64,000 nt of DNA, from contig JAQFVV010012405.1 in assembly GCA_028023455.1 (NCBI GenBank), positions 11,448,423-11,512,422 of the forward strand. Reading direction: 5' to 3'. Below, piece by piece: positions 26,477 through 37,366 of the stretch. The number at the start of each line of letters is the position of its first letter. The stretch's first letter is position 1. The notes beneath the pieces are model-generated. The model did no database searches, was not told where the DNA came from, and saw only the letters and a list, made by a program, of their open reading frames with translations. Source of the DNA: Epiperipatus broadwayi (Eukaryota > Onychophora > Udeonychophora > Euonychophora > Peripatidae). The position numbers were made by a program, and so were the translations under genes.

Positions 26477-28031
26477 ATGCATACAAGGTCCCAAGCTAAA
26501 ATGGACTTTCAAGAAAAGGAAGTAAAAGAAGGGAATGAAGATAAGGAGATGAAAGTACAGGGTAAAATAAACTATAATGATATCATGGATATGCTAAGGA
26601 AAATGAGGGTTGAGCAAGAGCAATTCATGAAGGACTACATGGACAGACAAGAGAGAAGGATGGAAGAATGGCTGGTAAAGATATAGAAATGGACAATCAG
26701 AAAAGAATTGCTGAAGCCATGGAAGAAATTAGAAATGATCTCATTCAGCAATCAGAGGCTAAGCATACAAGAAATGGATTTTACAGAGAAATTAAGGGGG
26801 ATGAACAATGGAGTAGGGAGCCATGTGTATATGATGAATTAGAAAGGGCTGAGAGTATAGGTAGAGAGTCAGCTGAGTTTGATCTGAGAGAAGACATAGG
26901 GTGGCCAGAAAGGGAAATAAAAAAGTTAGATGAAGAAGTGGAAGTAATAAAAGTAAAGGATAGTAGGATACTGACAAGCATGCAGGAAAATATAATTCAG
27001 ATAGTGAAGGCAGTAAACAGGTTGAACACAAAATTTGAAGAGAGGATAAGGAGGTCAGCCAATAACAGCGCCGATACTGAAGTAAAGGGCATCGGACCAA
27101 GAATCACTGGAGAATGTAGAGATAAGGGCTCTGGAAATTGCATGGATTATCCTGTTGGCTTTCACCAATTTCTAAAGATACAAGTTTTTGCTGGAAACCC
27201 TGGAGAAAGCCCTATGGAGCACTTGAACAGCCTGGAACGGTATTTCAAATTTGGTAGAATGAATGAGAAGGCCAAGTAAGTGGTTTTCTTGCAGTCACTT
27301 GCAGGGCGAATCTCAAGTTTGGTGGAACTCACTGTTCCAGAAACCCACCACATTTGCAGGGTATCACAAGGCTTTGAAGACCAGTTATTGGAGTGAGGAA
27401 CTCCAAGAAGATATGCTGCATCAGATAAAACAGGAGAAATGGAGACCGGAGGAATCATTTATAACCTTCTTCCACTGTCAAGTAGGCAAGTTGTGGATGA
27501 TGACCGCAAACCCATTATCTGAGATGCAAATACTCTGGATAACTAGGCATGGGTTCCAAAAAAATATAGAACAGATTCTAATTAGTACAGAGAGGAGGAC
27601 GGTGGACCATGTGGCCAAGTTGCTGAGTGCATTGAATACCACCAGGGACAACCAGAAGGAGGATGGATATAAACCTAGACCACCTCCAAAAGAACCTCTT
27701 ATAATAAAAAATGGATGGGATCCTAGTGAAGGACGATGGCAAGAAAACCGGAGATATTCTACAAAGTGGAACCCAAGGAGGCAGGAAAATGGACGACAAA
27801 GATTGGAGACGGAATGTAAGCATCCATTTGACAGGACTGAAGACTGAGAACTTAGGGATCAAAATCCACATCCCAGAGGAGGCAGAGGTGATGTCAATAG
27901 AGAAAGACAACCACCAGATAAAACCTAAGTGTAATCACCAACAAAGGAAGGATTCACTGATACCAGATTGGAAATGGAATTTGATCATGAGTAATGGAGA
28001 ATGGACTTTAATATTGATCATGAAAATATGA
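26477..28031 (+). pseudogene. gag: gag polyprotein remnant of a Ty3/Gypsy-type element
   Basis: Gag forms the particle in which retrotransposon RNA is reverse transcribed. The remnant is split over three frames: 26477-26686 (charged, coiled-coil-like N-terminus starting MHTRSQAKMDFQEKEVKEGN), 26668-27279, and 27263-27847, with a possible Lys/Asn-rich tail at 27711-28031. The capsid signature is visible as FAGNPGESPMEHLNSLERYF at the end of the second piece and GESQVWWNSLF at the start of the third, the usual 'F.G......W...le.yf ... G.a..WW' pattern. A stop at 27277-27279 and a frameshift near 27305 cut the capsid in two. I see no CCHC knuckle. No protease, reverse transcriptase or integrase follows. 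Confidence 0.8.
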
Positions 28032-28780
28032 GGGAAGAATGAGCCTAAGTGGCCAAACAGTACAAAGGGATCCAAACTAAGAAAAACTTATGATAGATAG
28101 TAGTGTGAGATCGTAGATTGAGGCTGAAGGTGTGTAGGTTTAGACATTTGTAGATGGATCTTTGCAGTATATGGTGAGCCTTCTCTGCTATGCATTCATG
28201 TGTGTTCTGCGGTCATGAAATCTTATTATATAGAGAAGACAGGGACAGAGTTCCTCGTGTCATAATGACTCACTGGATTAAGATTTTCAGTTAGATATTT
28301 GATAAATATCGTGAGTCAATGGTTGAGAAACCAATCTATGGGGAAAGAACCCCTTTATAAAAAAAATACGAGTTATCAGTAAAATATTCTGAGCTCATGG
28401 ATGAGCTGGATGAAAAGATGCCAGCCTCCCAACCCACCTCGGTAATAGTGACCAGAGTTGTCACTCAGAGGGTTATCATTTGTAAAGTGTGAAGTATGAT
28501 CAGGTTTAATCGAGTCACAGAGATATCCTGTGGACTTGAACCTGTATATACAAGTAGGAGGCAGAAATCAAACTAATGCAATGTTATAGCGAGATTAAAT
28601 TGGTTTAGTAATGCTGGTTGGGTCATCATAGTAGGGATGTAATTTGCCTGGTTGCCTCTCTAGGAATAATCTCATCACTAAAGTTATATTAGAGGTAAAT
28701 AGATATAAAATGGTTCTAACAGTAGTTAGGAGCATCTAGCTTGAAGTGCAGTAAATTAAACTTTTTTAAGAAAAAATTTT
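28032..28780 (+). other. Residual internal region where pol would be expected
   Basis: Only 750 bp separate the gag remnant from the polypurine tract, too little for pol. No RT, protease or integrase motif was seen in any frame. The element is either a deletion derivative or a non-autonomous type that needs a partner's enzymes. Confidence 0.65.
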
Positions 28781-28793
28781 AAAAAAGGGGGAA
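28781..28793 (+). promoter_or_regulatory. Polypurine tract
   Basis: AAAAAAGGGGGAA directly precedes the 3' LTR start (TGGTGTAATGTGATG). This is the usual place for the plus-strand primer of an LTR retrotransposon. Confidence 0.85.
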
Positions 28794-30379
28794 TGGTGTA
28801 ATGTGATGATCACACATACTGCGGTCACACATATAGATATTTAACATTGAAAGAATGTTAAATATTGTGCTTGGATTATAAAAAAGTGAGTTTAAAAAAA
28901 TTACAAAACAAAGAAATGTTTAAGTAAAAAGAGAGGGAATTAGAATCGAAATGATTCTTATCTTTTACCCTCCAAAGTTCAGATTTTAGAAAGAATAGAA
29001 ATATTAAGGTTAAAAAATATTGATATCATGTGTTTAATGTAAGATTGAAAAAATGAGAAATGAAATATAGTTAAAATAAAAACTTAATGATATAAAAACA
29101 AAAGCGATAGTTGGGGAGTTTAAATAAAATATAAGAAAAATTTAGAATTCAACGAAAGATAAAGATCTGTTCTTAAAATTACACATTTTGACAAAAATGA
29201 AATGCATGTGTGAATAAAGAGAGTAGGGTTTATTTCATGTCAAAATAAAATAATTTTATTAAAGAAAGTGACTGATAAATAAATGTAAAATATTATATTA
29301 TAAAATTGTATCAAATTGAAAGTAATTTTGTATAAGATGTTGAAAGCATTTTTAAAGTAAAAAGGTGTGAAATAAAAAAAAACCCACAAGAGATCAAGAT
29401 AAGGAAAAAATTTGAAGAAAAAGAACATTATAATTGGAAAACAGTATTGGAGGAGACTTCAGTGAGGACACTGCTCAGACAAGAAGCAGAGAAATATAAT
29501 AGAAAGCAGACTTGAAAAGTTAAATTTTGGGAACATGAAAACAAGCTATAACATAAGGAAAGCTTCGAGGATGTGTGGCTAAAGGCCAGTTGCGATTGCC
29601 GGTCGAGCCAGACTTCCGTGCTATAATGGTTCACGTCTCGATGTAACAACTGCTGATTTAGCGCCTGCCAAATAGTTCATTTTTGCTGTGCCTTGATGCC
29701 CACGATATGGAGGAGTCCCAACAATCAAATCTAACCAAGGAGCGACCATTCCCTACTAAAGAAGTGGAAAAATTCCAAGGGATGATGCCAAGTTTATTCA
29801 AAGACTTAATGACCTAGGTAATTATGAATAATACCTTTTATATAACTTATGTGCACATACTTTTAAATTTAATGCAATGGCCAATCCCACATATATGAGA
29901 TAGACATTAATTATACTCTTTTAATATTTGAAATGATTATAAAGGCATAATTTATTTCCACAGATTGCAATCATTTATAGAATCATCTATTGTATTTTTA
30001 GTTATTTTTGTAGTGTTATAGCATAATCTGTTATTTTATATTGAGTGTTAATAATTTTGAGTGTTTCTTTTATTATAATTTATTGTATTAAATATCCTTT
30101 ATTTATGTAAAATCCGTTTCGTCTCTTTCTTCGACACTTCCAAAAATAATATAATCTGAGGGTTTGGAAAATAATTATTATTCATTTGAGTACTTAATTA
30201 ACATGTGAAGCTAGTGGTGCAGTATTTGATCCCATTAAATTTATAATTATCCAAGCGTTGTAACTCTGTTAAATCTTACAGCAGTCGGGAGAAGGTTGAC
30301 CGGGAAATATAACCTGGGGCTATACACATATAGCATACAAGTTCAGTCAAGTATGGATATAGACTCATTTATGTCCGTC
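28794..30379 (+). mobile_element. 3' LTR, truncated at its end
   Basis: Direct repeat of 23214-24955 with scattered substitutions and small indels. The (TA)n near its start is collapsed to TGTAATGTG. It stops at 'TTATGTCCGT' (30379), missing about the last 115 bp of the LTR, and passes straight into the inverted LTR. Confidence 0.85.
29707..29817 (+). CDS. Short frame inside the LTR, ends at a splice-donor-like site
   Basis: 36 codons from ATG to TAG, beginning MEESQQSNLTKERPFPTKEV and ending PSLFKDLMT. The stop overlaps AG|GTAATT (GT at 29818), a good splice donor. In the 5' LTR the frame stays open with the same ending but ACG in place of ATG; in the inverted LTR it is frameshifted. The composition looks protein-like and unlike the AT-rich noise around it. 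It may be an exon of an element-encoded accessory protein, or a captured exon. I do not recognise a family. Confidence 0.3.
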   Translation: MEESQQSNLTKERPFPTKEVEKFQGMMPSLFKDLMT

Positions 30380-32061
30380 AATCGAAAGCTTAAATTTTTC
30401 TTTTATATAGATTTAGTGGGGAATTCTTATAATTCAAGATCACCCACTTTTCGCTAACGCAAGCAGAGAGAAAATACGGACATAAACGAGTTTATATCCG
30501 TACTTGACTGAACCTGTATGCTATAGATGTATAGCCCCAGGTTATATTTCCCGGTCAACTTTCTCCCAACTGCTGTAAGATTTAACAGAGTTACAGCGCT
30601 TGGATAATTATAAATTTAATGGGATCAAATACTGCACCACTAGCTTCACGTGTTAATTAAGTACTCAAATGAATAATAATTATTTTCCAAACCCTCAGAT
30701 TATATTATTTTTGGAAGTGGCGAAGAAAGAGATGAAACAGATTTTACATAAATAAAGGATATTTAATACATTAAATTATAATAAAAGAAACACTCAAAAT
30801 TATTTAACACTCAATATAAAAAAAACAGATTATGCTATAACACTACAAAAATAACTAAAAATATAATAGATGATTCTATAAATGATTGCAATCTGTGGAA
30901 ATAAATTATCCCTTTATAATCATTTCAAATATTAAAAGAGTCTAATTAATGTCTATCTCATATATGTGGAATTGGCCATTGCATTAAATTTAAAAGTATG
31001 TGCACATAAGTTATATAAAAGGTATTATTCATAATTACCTAGGTCATTAAGTCTTTGAATAAACTTGGAATCTTATTGACCGTCCCGTGGAATTTTTTCA
31101 CTTTTTTAGTAGGGAATGGTCGCTCTTCAGTTAGATGTGATTGTTGGGACTCTCTGTATCGTGGGCATCAAATGAACTCTTCGGCAGGCACTACGTTGGC
31201 AGTTGTTACATCGAGACATGAACCATTATAGCACAGAAGTCTGGATTGACCGGCGATCATGACTGGCCCTTAGCCACACATCCTCGAAGCTTCCCTTATG
31301 TTATAGTTTGTTTTCATGTTCCCAAAATTTAACTTTTCATGTCTGCTTTCTATTATATTTCTCTACTTCTTGTCAGAGCAGTCTCCTCCAATACTGTTTT
31401 CCAATTAATTAATTAATGTTCTTTATTTTTCAAATTCCTTCCTTATCTTAATCTCTTGTGGGTTTTTTTTATTTCACACCTTTTTACTTTAAAAATGCTT
31501 TCAACAACTTATACAAAATTACTTTCAATTTGATTCAATTTTATAATATAATATTTTACATTTATTTATCAGTCACTTTCTTTAATAAAATTATTTCATT
31601 TTGACATGAAATAAACCTTACTCTCTTTATTCACACATGCATTTCATTTTCGTCAAAATGTGTAATTTTAGGAACAGATCTTTATCTTTCGTTGCATTCT
31701 AAATTTTACTTACATTTTATTTAAACTCCCCAGCTATCGCTTTTGTTTTTATATCATTAAGTTTTTATTTTATTTATATTTCATTTCTCATTTTTTTAGT
31801 CTTACATTAAACACATGATATCAATATTTTTTAACTTTAATATTTCTATTCTTTCTAAAATCTGAACTTTGGAGGGTAAAAGATAAGAATCATTTCGATT
31901 CTAATTCCCTCTCTTTTTTACTTAAACATTTCTTTGTTTGTAATTTTTTTAAACTCATTTTTTTATAAGCCAAGCACAATATTTAACATTCTTTCAATGT
32001 TAAATATCTATATGTGTGACCGCAGTGTGTGCGATCATCACAATATATATATATTGTAACA
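30380..32061 (-). mobile_element. Inverted LTR fused to the 3' LTR
   Basis: Reverse complement of the same LTR, running from about 18 nt inside its 3' end (CAATCGAAAGCTTAAA) to its start (…CATCACAATATATATATATTGTAACA at 32061). It includes the final 100 bp that the 3' LTR lacks. The result is a near-palindrome of about 3.2 kb whose off-centre loop is that 97-bp LTR end. Divergence is similar to that between the direct LTRs. Confidence 0.85.
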
Positions 32062-32104
32062 ATATATATGTAACGAACATCTATGCTTGTTACAATATAT
32101 ATAT

Positions 32105-32357
32105 ATATGATCACTAGATGAAGCTTACCAATAGCTCTAATCAAGCTTTATTTTATAAGTGCCAAAAAAGAAAAAATTCAAAATTGCTATTGGAAAGTCC
32201 CGATAGAGATTTTGAATTCTTTCTTTTTTGGTGCGTACAAAATAAAGTTTGATTAGAGCTATTGGAAAGCTCCATGTAGTGAGCATTTAAATGCAAGCTT
32301 AAAAACAAGTTCCAAAAATTATGATTTGTTTTATTAATTATATATATATATATATAT
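32105..32357. mobile_element. TA-flanked foldback element, copy 2
   Basis: Imperfect inverted arms, about 32107-32180 and 32210-32290, then a single-sided tail ending TGTTTTATTAATTATATATA. The arm text (TAGCTCTAATCAAGC...ATAAGTGC) and the tail match the 5890-6412 element. TA tracts lie on both sides (32092-32107 and 32340-32357). No coding frame. Confidence 0.7.
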
Positions 32358-33670
32358 TGTAACCATATATTTTAGTATAAAATATATTAATTGATGTAAC
32401 TAGAGTAAAAATTTCTCTTTCTTCTTTTGGTGATTTGATTGGCTTGATTTGCACTTTGAACAGATTACTCTCTTATATTATTTTAATAAATTTAAATTTG
32501 CTTCGTCCCATATACTAACTCATATCATAATGTTTAACTTTTTAAAATTTTTACAACACATTAAAATTTGGTAAAATATTATAAATAATAATATTTATCT
32601 TTATTTGTTTAAAATGATCTTAAATTATTATTTCCATTGAATTAAAAAACCATTTGTTCAATTAAAATTAATTATTAAAAATAAATACAGTAATTACGTA
32701 TGCGTCTCAATGTAATAAAAGAAAAGAGCGCGAATTTAGGAGAAGATCGTCTGTTAGTTTGCTTTTGGAGGGAGAAAGAAAAGAAAATGGTAAAGGCAAA
32801 TGGTGTAAATTTGATAAGCTTATTTTAAAATAGTTAATAAGTAAACGGATTACCACAAAATTTGCTATAAACGTAAAAATAACCTAGTGGTATTTAATTA
32901 AGATGAATTGCTAAATTTAAAAGTCTGTTCAAGTCGGCTGGCCAAGTGGATCAAATCACCGGTAACAATTTTCCAATATTACATTTTTAAAATGTCGGAG
33001 CTTCCCAGTTTAAAAGAATTAATTGCAAGAGTTTGGTATGTTTTAAAATGTTTATTATTCTACAATTTGGAAAAATTAAATAAGTATTTTAATTACAGAA
33101 GTTTTATGAAAATGAAAATTTGCTTTTTAAAAAAGAAGAAGTTTAAATTAAAGTAAAATGTTAAAGTTGTCAACGTAGCTTAATATTTCCGTTTCTAATT
33201 CTAATAAAATATAGTATTAATTGATATTTAACTTTACAATGCCAATCATATATTTGCTAGTTAATTTGTTTAACATTTGGATAATAAACCGTCTTCAAAA
33301 TAGTTAATCAAAGCTATTTTCTAATTTTAACGTCAGTTTGAAATGATTAAATTAATTGCTATAATTAGTATTCCTAGATTTAAGCGTGGATAAATAAATA
33401 TTAGCATGGATGTGATAAACTTGGAACATTTTAATAGAGAAATGTAGAAATTAATAACTTATGAGAAACATTTTCATTTAAATTCTGCGTGTCATGTTTT
33501 GAAATTGTTTCATGTTTATGGAGCCACGTAAAATCGTCAATCTAATAGTGATTATAATAACTAATACAAATGGATAAAATTGCATGTATGGAATTTAACT
33601 ATAATTATAGCTGTTACTTCGTGTATTTATTGTTCGACACATCGTACATGGATTCCACGGATCATATTTG

Positions 33671-33840
33671 GAGTTATAAAATGCTATACAATCCAATTTG
33701 TGATACACACACCTGCTAAAATTCATGTATTGAACTATAAAATGCGATACGTTTAATTTATATCATACACACACCTGTTAAATTTTATGTATTTGATGAA
33801 TAATGCATTACTTTAATTTTATCGTTATATGAACTTGCAT
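33671..33840 (+). repeat. Three degenerate tandem units of about 61 bp
   Basis: Units begin at about 33671, 33732 and 33794 with TTATAAAATGC, CTATAAAATGC and GATGAATAATGC. The first two share ATACACACACCTG and an ATTCATGTATT / ATTTTATGTATT segment. The third is more diverged. Confidence 0.65.
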
Positions 33841-34221
33841 GTGAAGTTCATAAGTTATATTTTATTAAGTTTAAATTAATAGGGGTTGAATAAAATATTT
33901 ATTCAAGAGAATAGCGCTTGCGAAAAAGCTTAAAAAGTACTGAATGAATTCATGAGATGTATCAATCTTTATGAGTTATTTTGTTAGTCTTTCCAGATTT
34001 ATATTCCTATACTAATATTACTTATATTATATTACACATGTTTTATTTTAAGAAAGATAAGTTAGTACATTAGTTGTCCTGATTAGCGTAACATTTATTA
34101 TGCAAGAACCCACATTTGCTAAAGTGTTAGTGTATTCTGAATGGTCAGAATAACTGAGGGGGATGATTTTGCACTTTAATGTGAAGTAAATAGTAATGTT
34201 GTTTTAGAATGTAAAGGGCAT

Positions 34222-34408
34222 TAATCTGTGCTGGTGGTTAATCCGCAGATTACTTTATTGCCATTTTTGTATTTTACACTCATTCCTGCGCTGGTGGTTA
34301 ATCCGCGGAATGGTGTACTTGTACTTATTGCTTTATGATGGTGTATAAATCCACAAAACGTTTAGTGTTATTTAATTCCTCCGTGTAGATGAATACATCC
34401 ACAGGAAT
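34222..34408 (+). other. Three consecutive stem-loops with conserved loops and changing stems
   Basis: Stem-loop 1: TAATCTG/CAGATTA, 34222-34252. Stem-loop 2: ACAC.CATTCC/GGAATGGTGT, 34277-34316. Both enclose the same GCTGGTGGTTAATCCGC. Stem-loop 3: ATTCC..GTG/CAC..GGAAT, 34375-34408, encloses the related TAGATGAATACATCC. Stem sequences differ while pairing is kept, which suggests selection on RNA or DNA structure. Confidence 0.6.
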
Positions 34409-35838
34409 ATGTTTTACTTCATAGATATAAGTTGGGCAAAGTATTTTAGTTAATCTGCTAAATCATCTTCTTTCATTTGTAAGCATAATTTATAAGTTAG
34501 ATCATCAACTTGTAGCAGGACATTCTATTCAAGTTACTTCATAATAATTAACTGTTGGTTGATTATTATTTACCGGAGTGTAAGTTTAAATTATCACTTT
34601 ATTTAATGATTGCATTGTAGCTAAATCCTACAGACATAATATTATTTATTATATTATTATAAGTTTACGGTATGGATTTATTGAATCTGGAAATGACGTT
34701 AAATATTTCATGAGTTGATGCTGAATTTAGTATAATTTTCTCAATATTCATTGTATCAAATTGAAATATAAGGTATGATTAGGTTCTTAAAAACTGTACC
34801 TATGAGATGTTATTGAAGAAAGTCGATGGAATTATAATTTATTTATTTTATTTGTTTATTTATGTCTTTAATTATAACATTGGAATTAATTACTTATTAT
34901 TCATAATTTTGTAAATAAAAGTTGATTTATAATTAAACTTACTGTGCCGTTGCTATGTGTCATTCGTAAAATCAGAAATCATAAACCTTGGATAGAGCAT
35001 ACATTGAAATACATACTATCGTCAACATGATATAAGAGTTTATTGATATTTTTGAGAAATCATTTAGATGCTTTCGTCTTTGGTAGTTTATGATGTGTAA
35101 GGTACAATAAAATCCCATTTACCTTTTCCATCATTTTGGCTTTGCGTAGTTGATTCTAGTATACAATATAAATCGATTATTAAACTTGTAAACAGATTTA
35201 CCAAATAATGACATGATTGAATATATTTACTTAACGTTTTTAAATTGTCATTCGTCAGTATAATAAGAGTCTCAATGATATAGTAAACTATAAAAGAACC
35301 CAAGTATTTATGTTTATTTATTGCAAAGCTTTACCTGGACTAGCATCTGTATTAGAAATCATATAGATGGTTTAAAATTTCATAATCTTATGTAATTCCA
35401 CAAATTATGCCATCTTGTACATGGTCGGCCATCGGGTCTCATACAATAAAAATTGCAAATTAAGGTTTGAAAATAATAACATTACACTTATAATTTGATT
35501 AAAGTATTTTATCATAATACTATGGTAGTTCTTCGCGGTACACCCTGGCTGCGATCAAATTAAATCATAAAAAGTTTATGTTAGATCATTAGTTTGGTCT
35601 GTGGTAAGTTGCCCCAGATGTTGATTGTGGTCTTTCGTGCATAAAATAGATAGCATGATATGCTTTTGGATACAGCTCTTAATAGCTGACAATGTGCAAT
35701 GGGAATTGATCAGTGATAGAAGTTACGATTCTTAGTGCATTTGCGTTTCTGTAGTTGGGACCACACAATTTACGGTTACAATTTATAGTGCCGCAACGGG
35801 TTCGGCATGATGGGTAGTTGAAGGGGCAAGCGGATGGT

Positions 35839-35840
<2 letters not shown>

Positions 35841-35872
<32 letters not shown>
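35841..35872. repeat. (TA)n microsatellite
   Basis: About 32 bp of TA between the right end of the 3.5-kb unit and the 3' end of Penelope-like copy C. Confidence 0.9.
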
Positions 35873-35878
<6 letters not shown>

Positions 35879-36067
35879 TAAGTTGATGTCTGTATTTTTT
35901 CAAATCAATATACATAATATAATAATTGAATATTAATAAATACAATAATTAAATATATGTAAAGTGTAACTTTAAAAACTTTTATCCACTTAGGAGCACT
36001 TTCTACTATCCTCATAGTCTTTGTCAACTAACACTTTGAAAGGCTAACCTTTCCACAATTCCTTGAT

Positions 36068-36403
36068 CTTAACATTTGCTGCCTGTCTGTTAATTTAACC
36101 TTGTTTGTATTTGTATATTAGCATAGCTTCATTTATTTTCCTTTTATTGCTATTTTTTTCAATTTGCAATATTTTTACATTATTATAATTAAAGTTAAAA
36201 TCATAAATACATGACTTATTATAGTCATAAAAAATGGATGCTGAAACATTATTATTTACTTTGCAATTTTGTTTCATTTTCTGAACCCTTTTTAATAACA
36301 GCAAGTGCTCTTTAGGTCTTTTTTCCAACATGCATCTCAATTCCCCTATATATTGACTACCACACCTACATTTCCATTTATAAATAATGCAATTTACATT
36401 CAT
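36068..36403 (-). pseudogene. Penelope-like copy C, GIY-YIG endonuclease
   Basis: The best-preserved endonuclease of this family in the window. The frame from 36403 reads NCIIYKWKCRCGSQYIGEL then MLEKRPKEHLLLLKRV, keeping the IY, CxCG, YIG, Arg and EH positions of the Penelope GIY-YIG domain, followed by the NNVSASIFYDYNKSCIYDF segment. This nuclease cuts target DNA for insertion. The frame closes early at 36095 (after IYKYKQG); beyond it the last stretch seen in copy B is out of frame. Upstream, the linker and reverse transcriptase are broken, so the protein is unlikely to be made. Confidence 0.85.
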
Positions 36404-36789
36404 AAATGAGGTTTTATCTTTAGAGGTATTTATTTATTTGTTTAATGTAGGAGGTGCATAAATCACATATACCTTTATAGATTTTCAAAATATATAACAT
36501 TGATATGCATATTTTTTATTAGTAGGATAATCAGTATTATTATTAATATTCCATATTTTTAGCTTTATCCAAAGAATAATTGCAAATATTATTATTTCTA
36601 AATAAAAAAGACTTTAAACCTTCCATTTTATGTGACATTGGCACTATTGATTTATATGGAATATAACCTCTTTTTACTGTTGGTTTAATGGTCATACAGT
36701 ATTCCAACTTTCATTGATTTCTAGTTATTTTAAAATCAAGAAACTGAATGCACATTGAATTTTTATCTGTTTTTATTCATTTCAAGCCA

Positions 36790-37275
36790 TTTAAATTATT
36801 TAATTCTTTAAACAATTCTTTAATTGTATTTGACTTGCCACATACAAAACATCATCGACATATCAATAACATACAGTAATATTTTTTTGATACAATTATT
36901 TTTTCATAATATATTCTTTGTATGTAGAAATTACAAAATGACATATTTGAGCAACATTAGGTAAACCCATTGGCCAACCATTGCCCATTTTATAAAAATC
37001 TTTCTTAAAAACTGCATAAATATTTTTATCAACAAAGCTTAATGTTTCAATTATAAATTTTGTTAATTTTACATTCACATTTTTTTAAACTTAATGTGTT
37101 GAAAATAGTTTCAATAGAAATAGACACTATTCAATCAATTGATCCATACATTTCACTTATGTCTAGAGTACATATTCAATCATTAACATCAATCATAACA
37201 TTACAGATTTTACTAACAAAATCAAATGATGAATATATTGTATATTCATCAAAACCAAGGATTTCTTGTAGCATT
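36790..37275 (-). pseudogene. Penelope-like copy C, reverse transcriptase remnant
   Basis: Pieces of the palm domain remain in two frames. 36896-37078 has IYAVFKKDFYKMGNGWPMGL, the motif B region with the standard PMG.P. Near 36865 the minus strand reads YVDDVL, motif C, after a stop codon. Motif A, near 37150, is degraded. Copy A has D in place of G in PMG and YGDD in place of YVDD, so copy C preserves the ancestral residues better. Confidence 0.8.
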
Positions 37276-37366
37276 TTTGCTCCTAAGATGGATAAATTTT
37301 TTAAAGTTATACTTTACATATATCTAATTACTGTATTTATAAATATTCAATTATATGATTACATAT

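Larger units (their letters stand above)
32358..35842. mobile_element. 3.5-kb unit with TGTAACCAT / ATGGTTACA ends
   Basis: The left end TGTAACCAT (32358-32366) and right end ATGGTTACA (35834-35842) are perfect 9-bp inverted repeats of TG...CA form. Each sits against a (TA)n tract. Inside are three 61-bp tandem units (33671-33840) and three related stem-loops (34222-34408). The interior is a little less AT-rich in places. No protein family is visible; the 82-residue frame at 32908-33156 is basic and unrecognised. It could be a very long solo LTR or a non-autonomous element. Confidence 0.5.
35875..37366 (-). mobile_element. Penelope-like element copy C with an inverted 3' end at its head
   Basis: Minus-strand copy of the same family as A and B: 3' end near 35875, endonuclease at 36.1-36.4 kb, linker remnant, and reverse transcriptase to about 37270. 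At 37281-37366 the head is joined to an inverted piece of the 3' end (CTCCTAAGATGGATAAA...), the reverse complement of about 35910-35997. The element therefore has terminal inverted repeats of about 85 bp. The junction falls at nearly the same reverse transcriptase codon as in copy A (after the MLQEIL equivalent). Confidence 0.8.

Noticed and set aside
26781-27100. Minus-strand frames of 66 and 102 codons
   Set aside because: Antisense shadows of the gag remnant.
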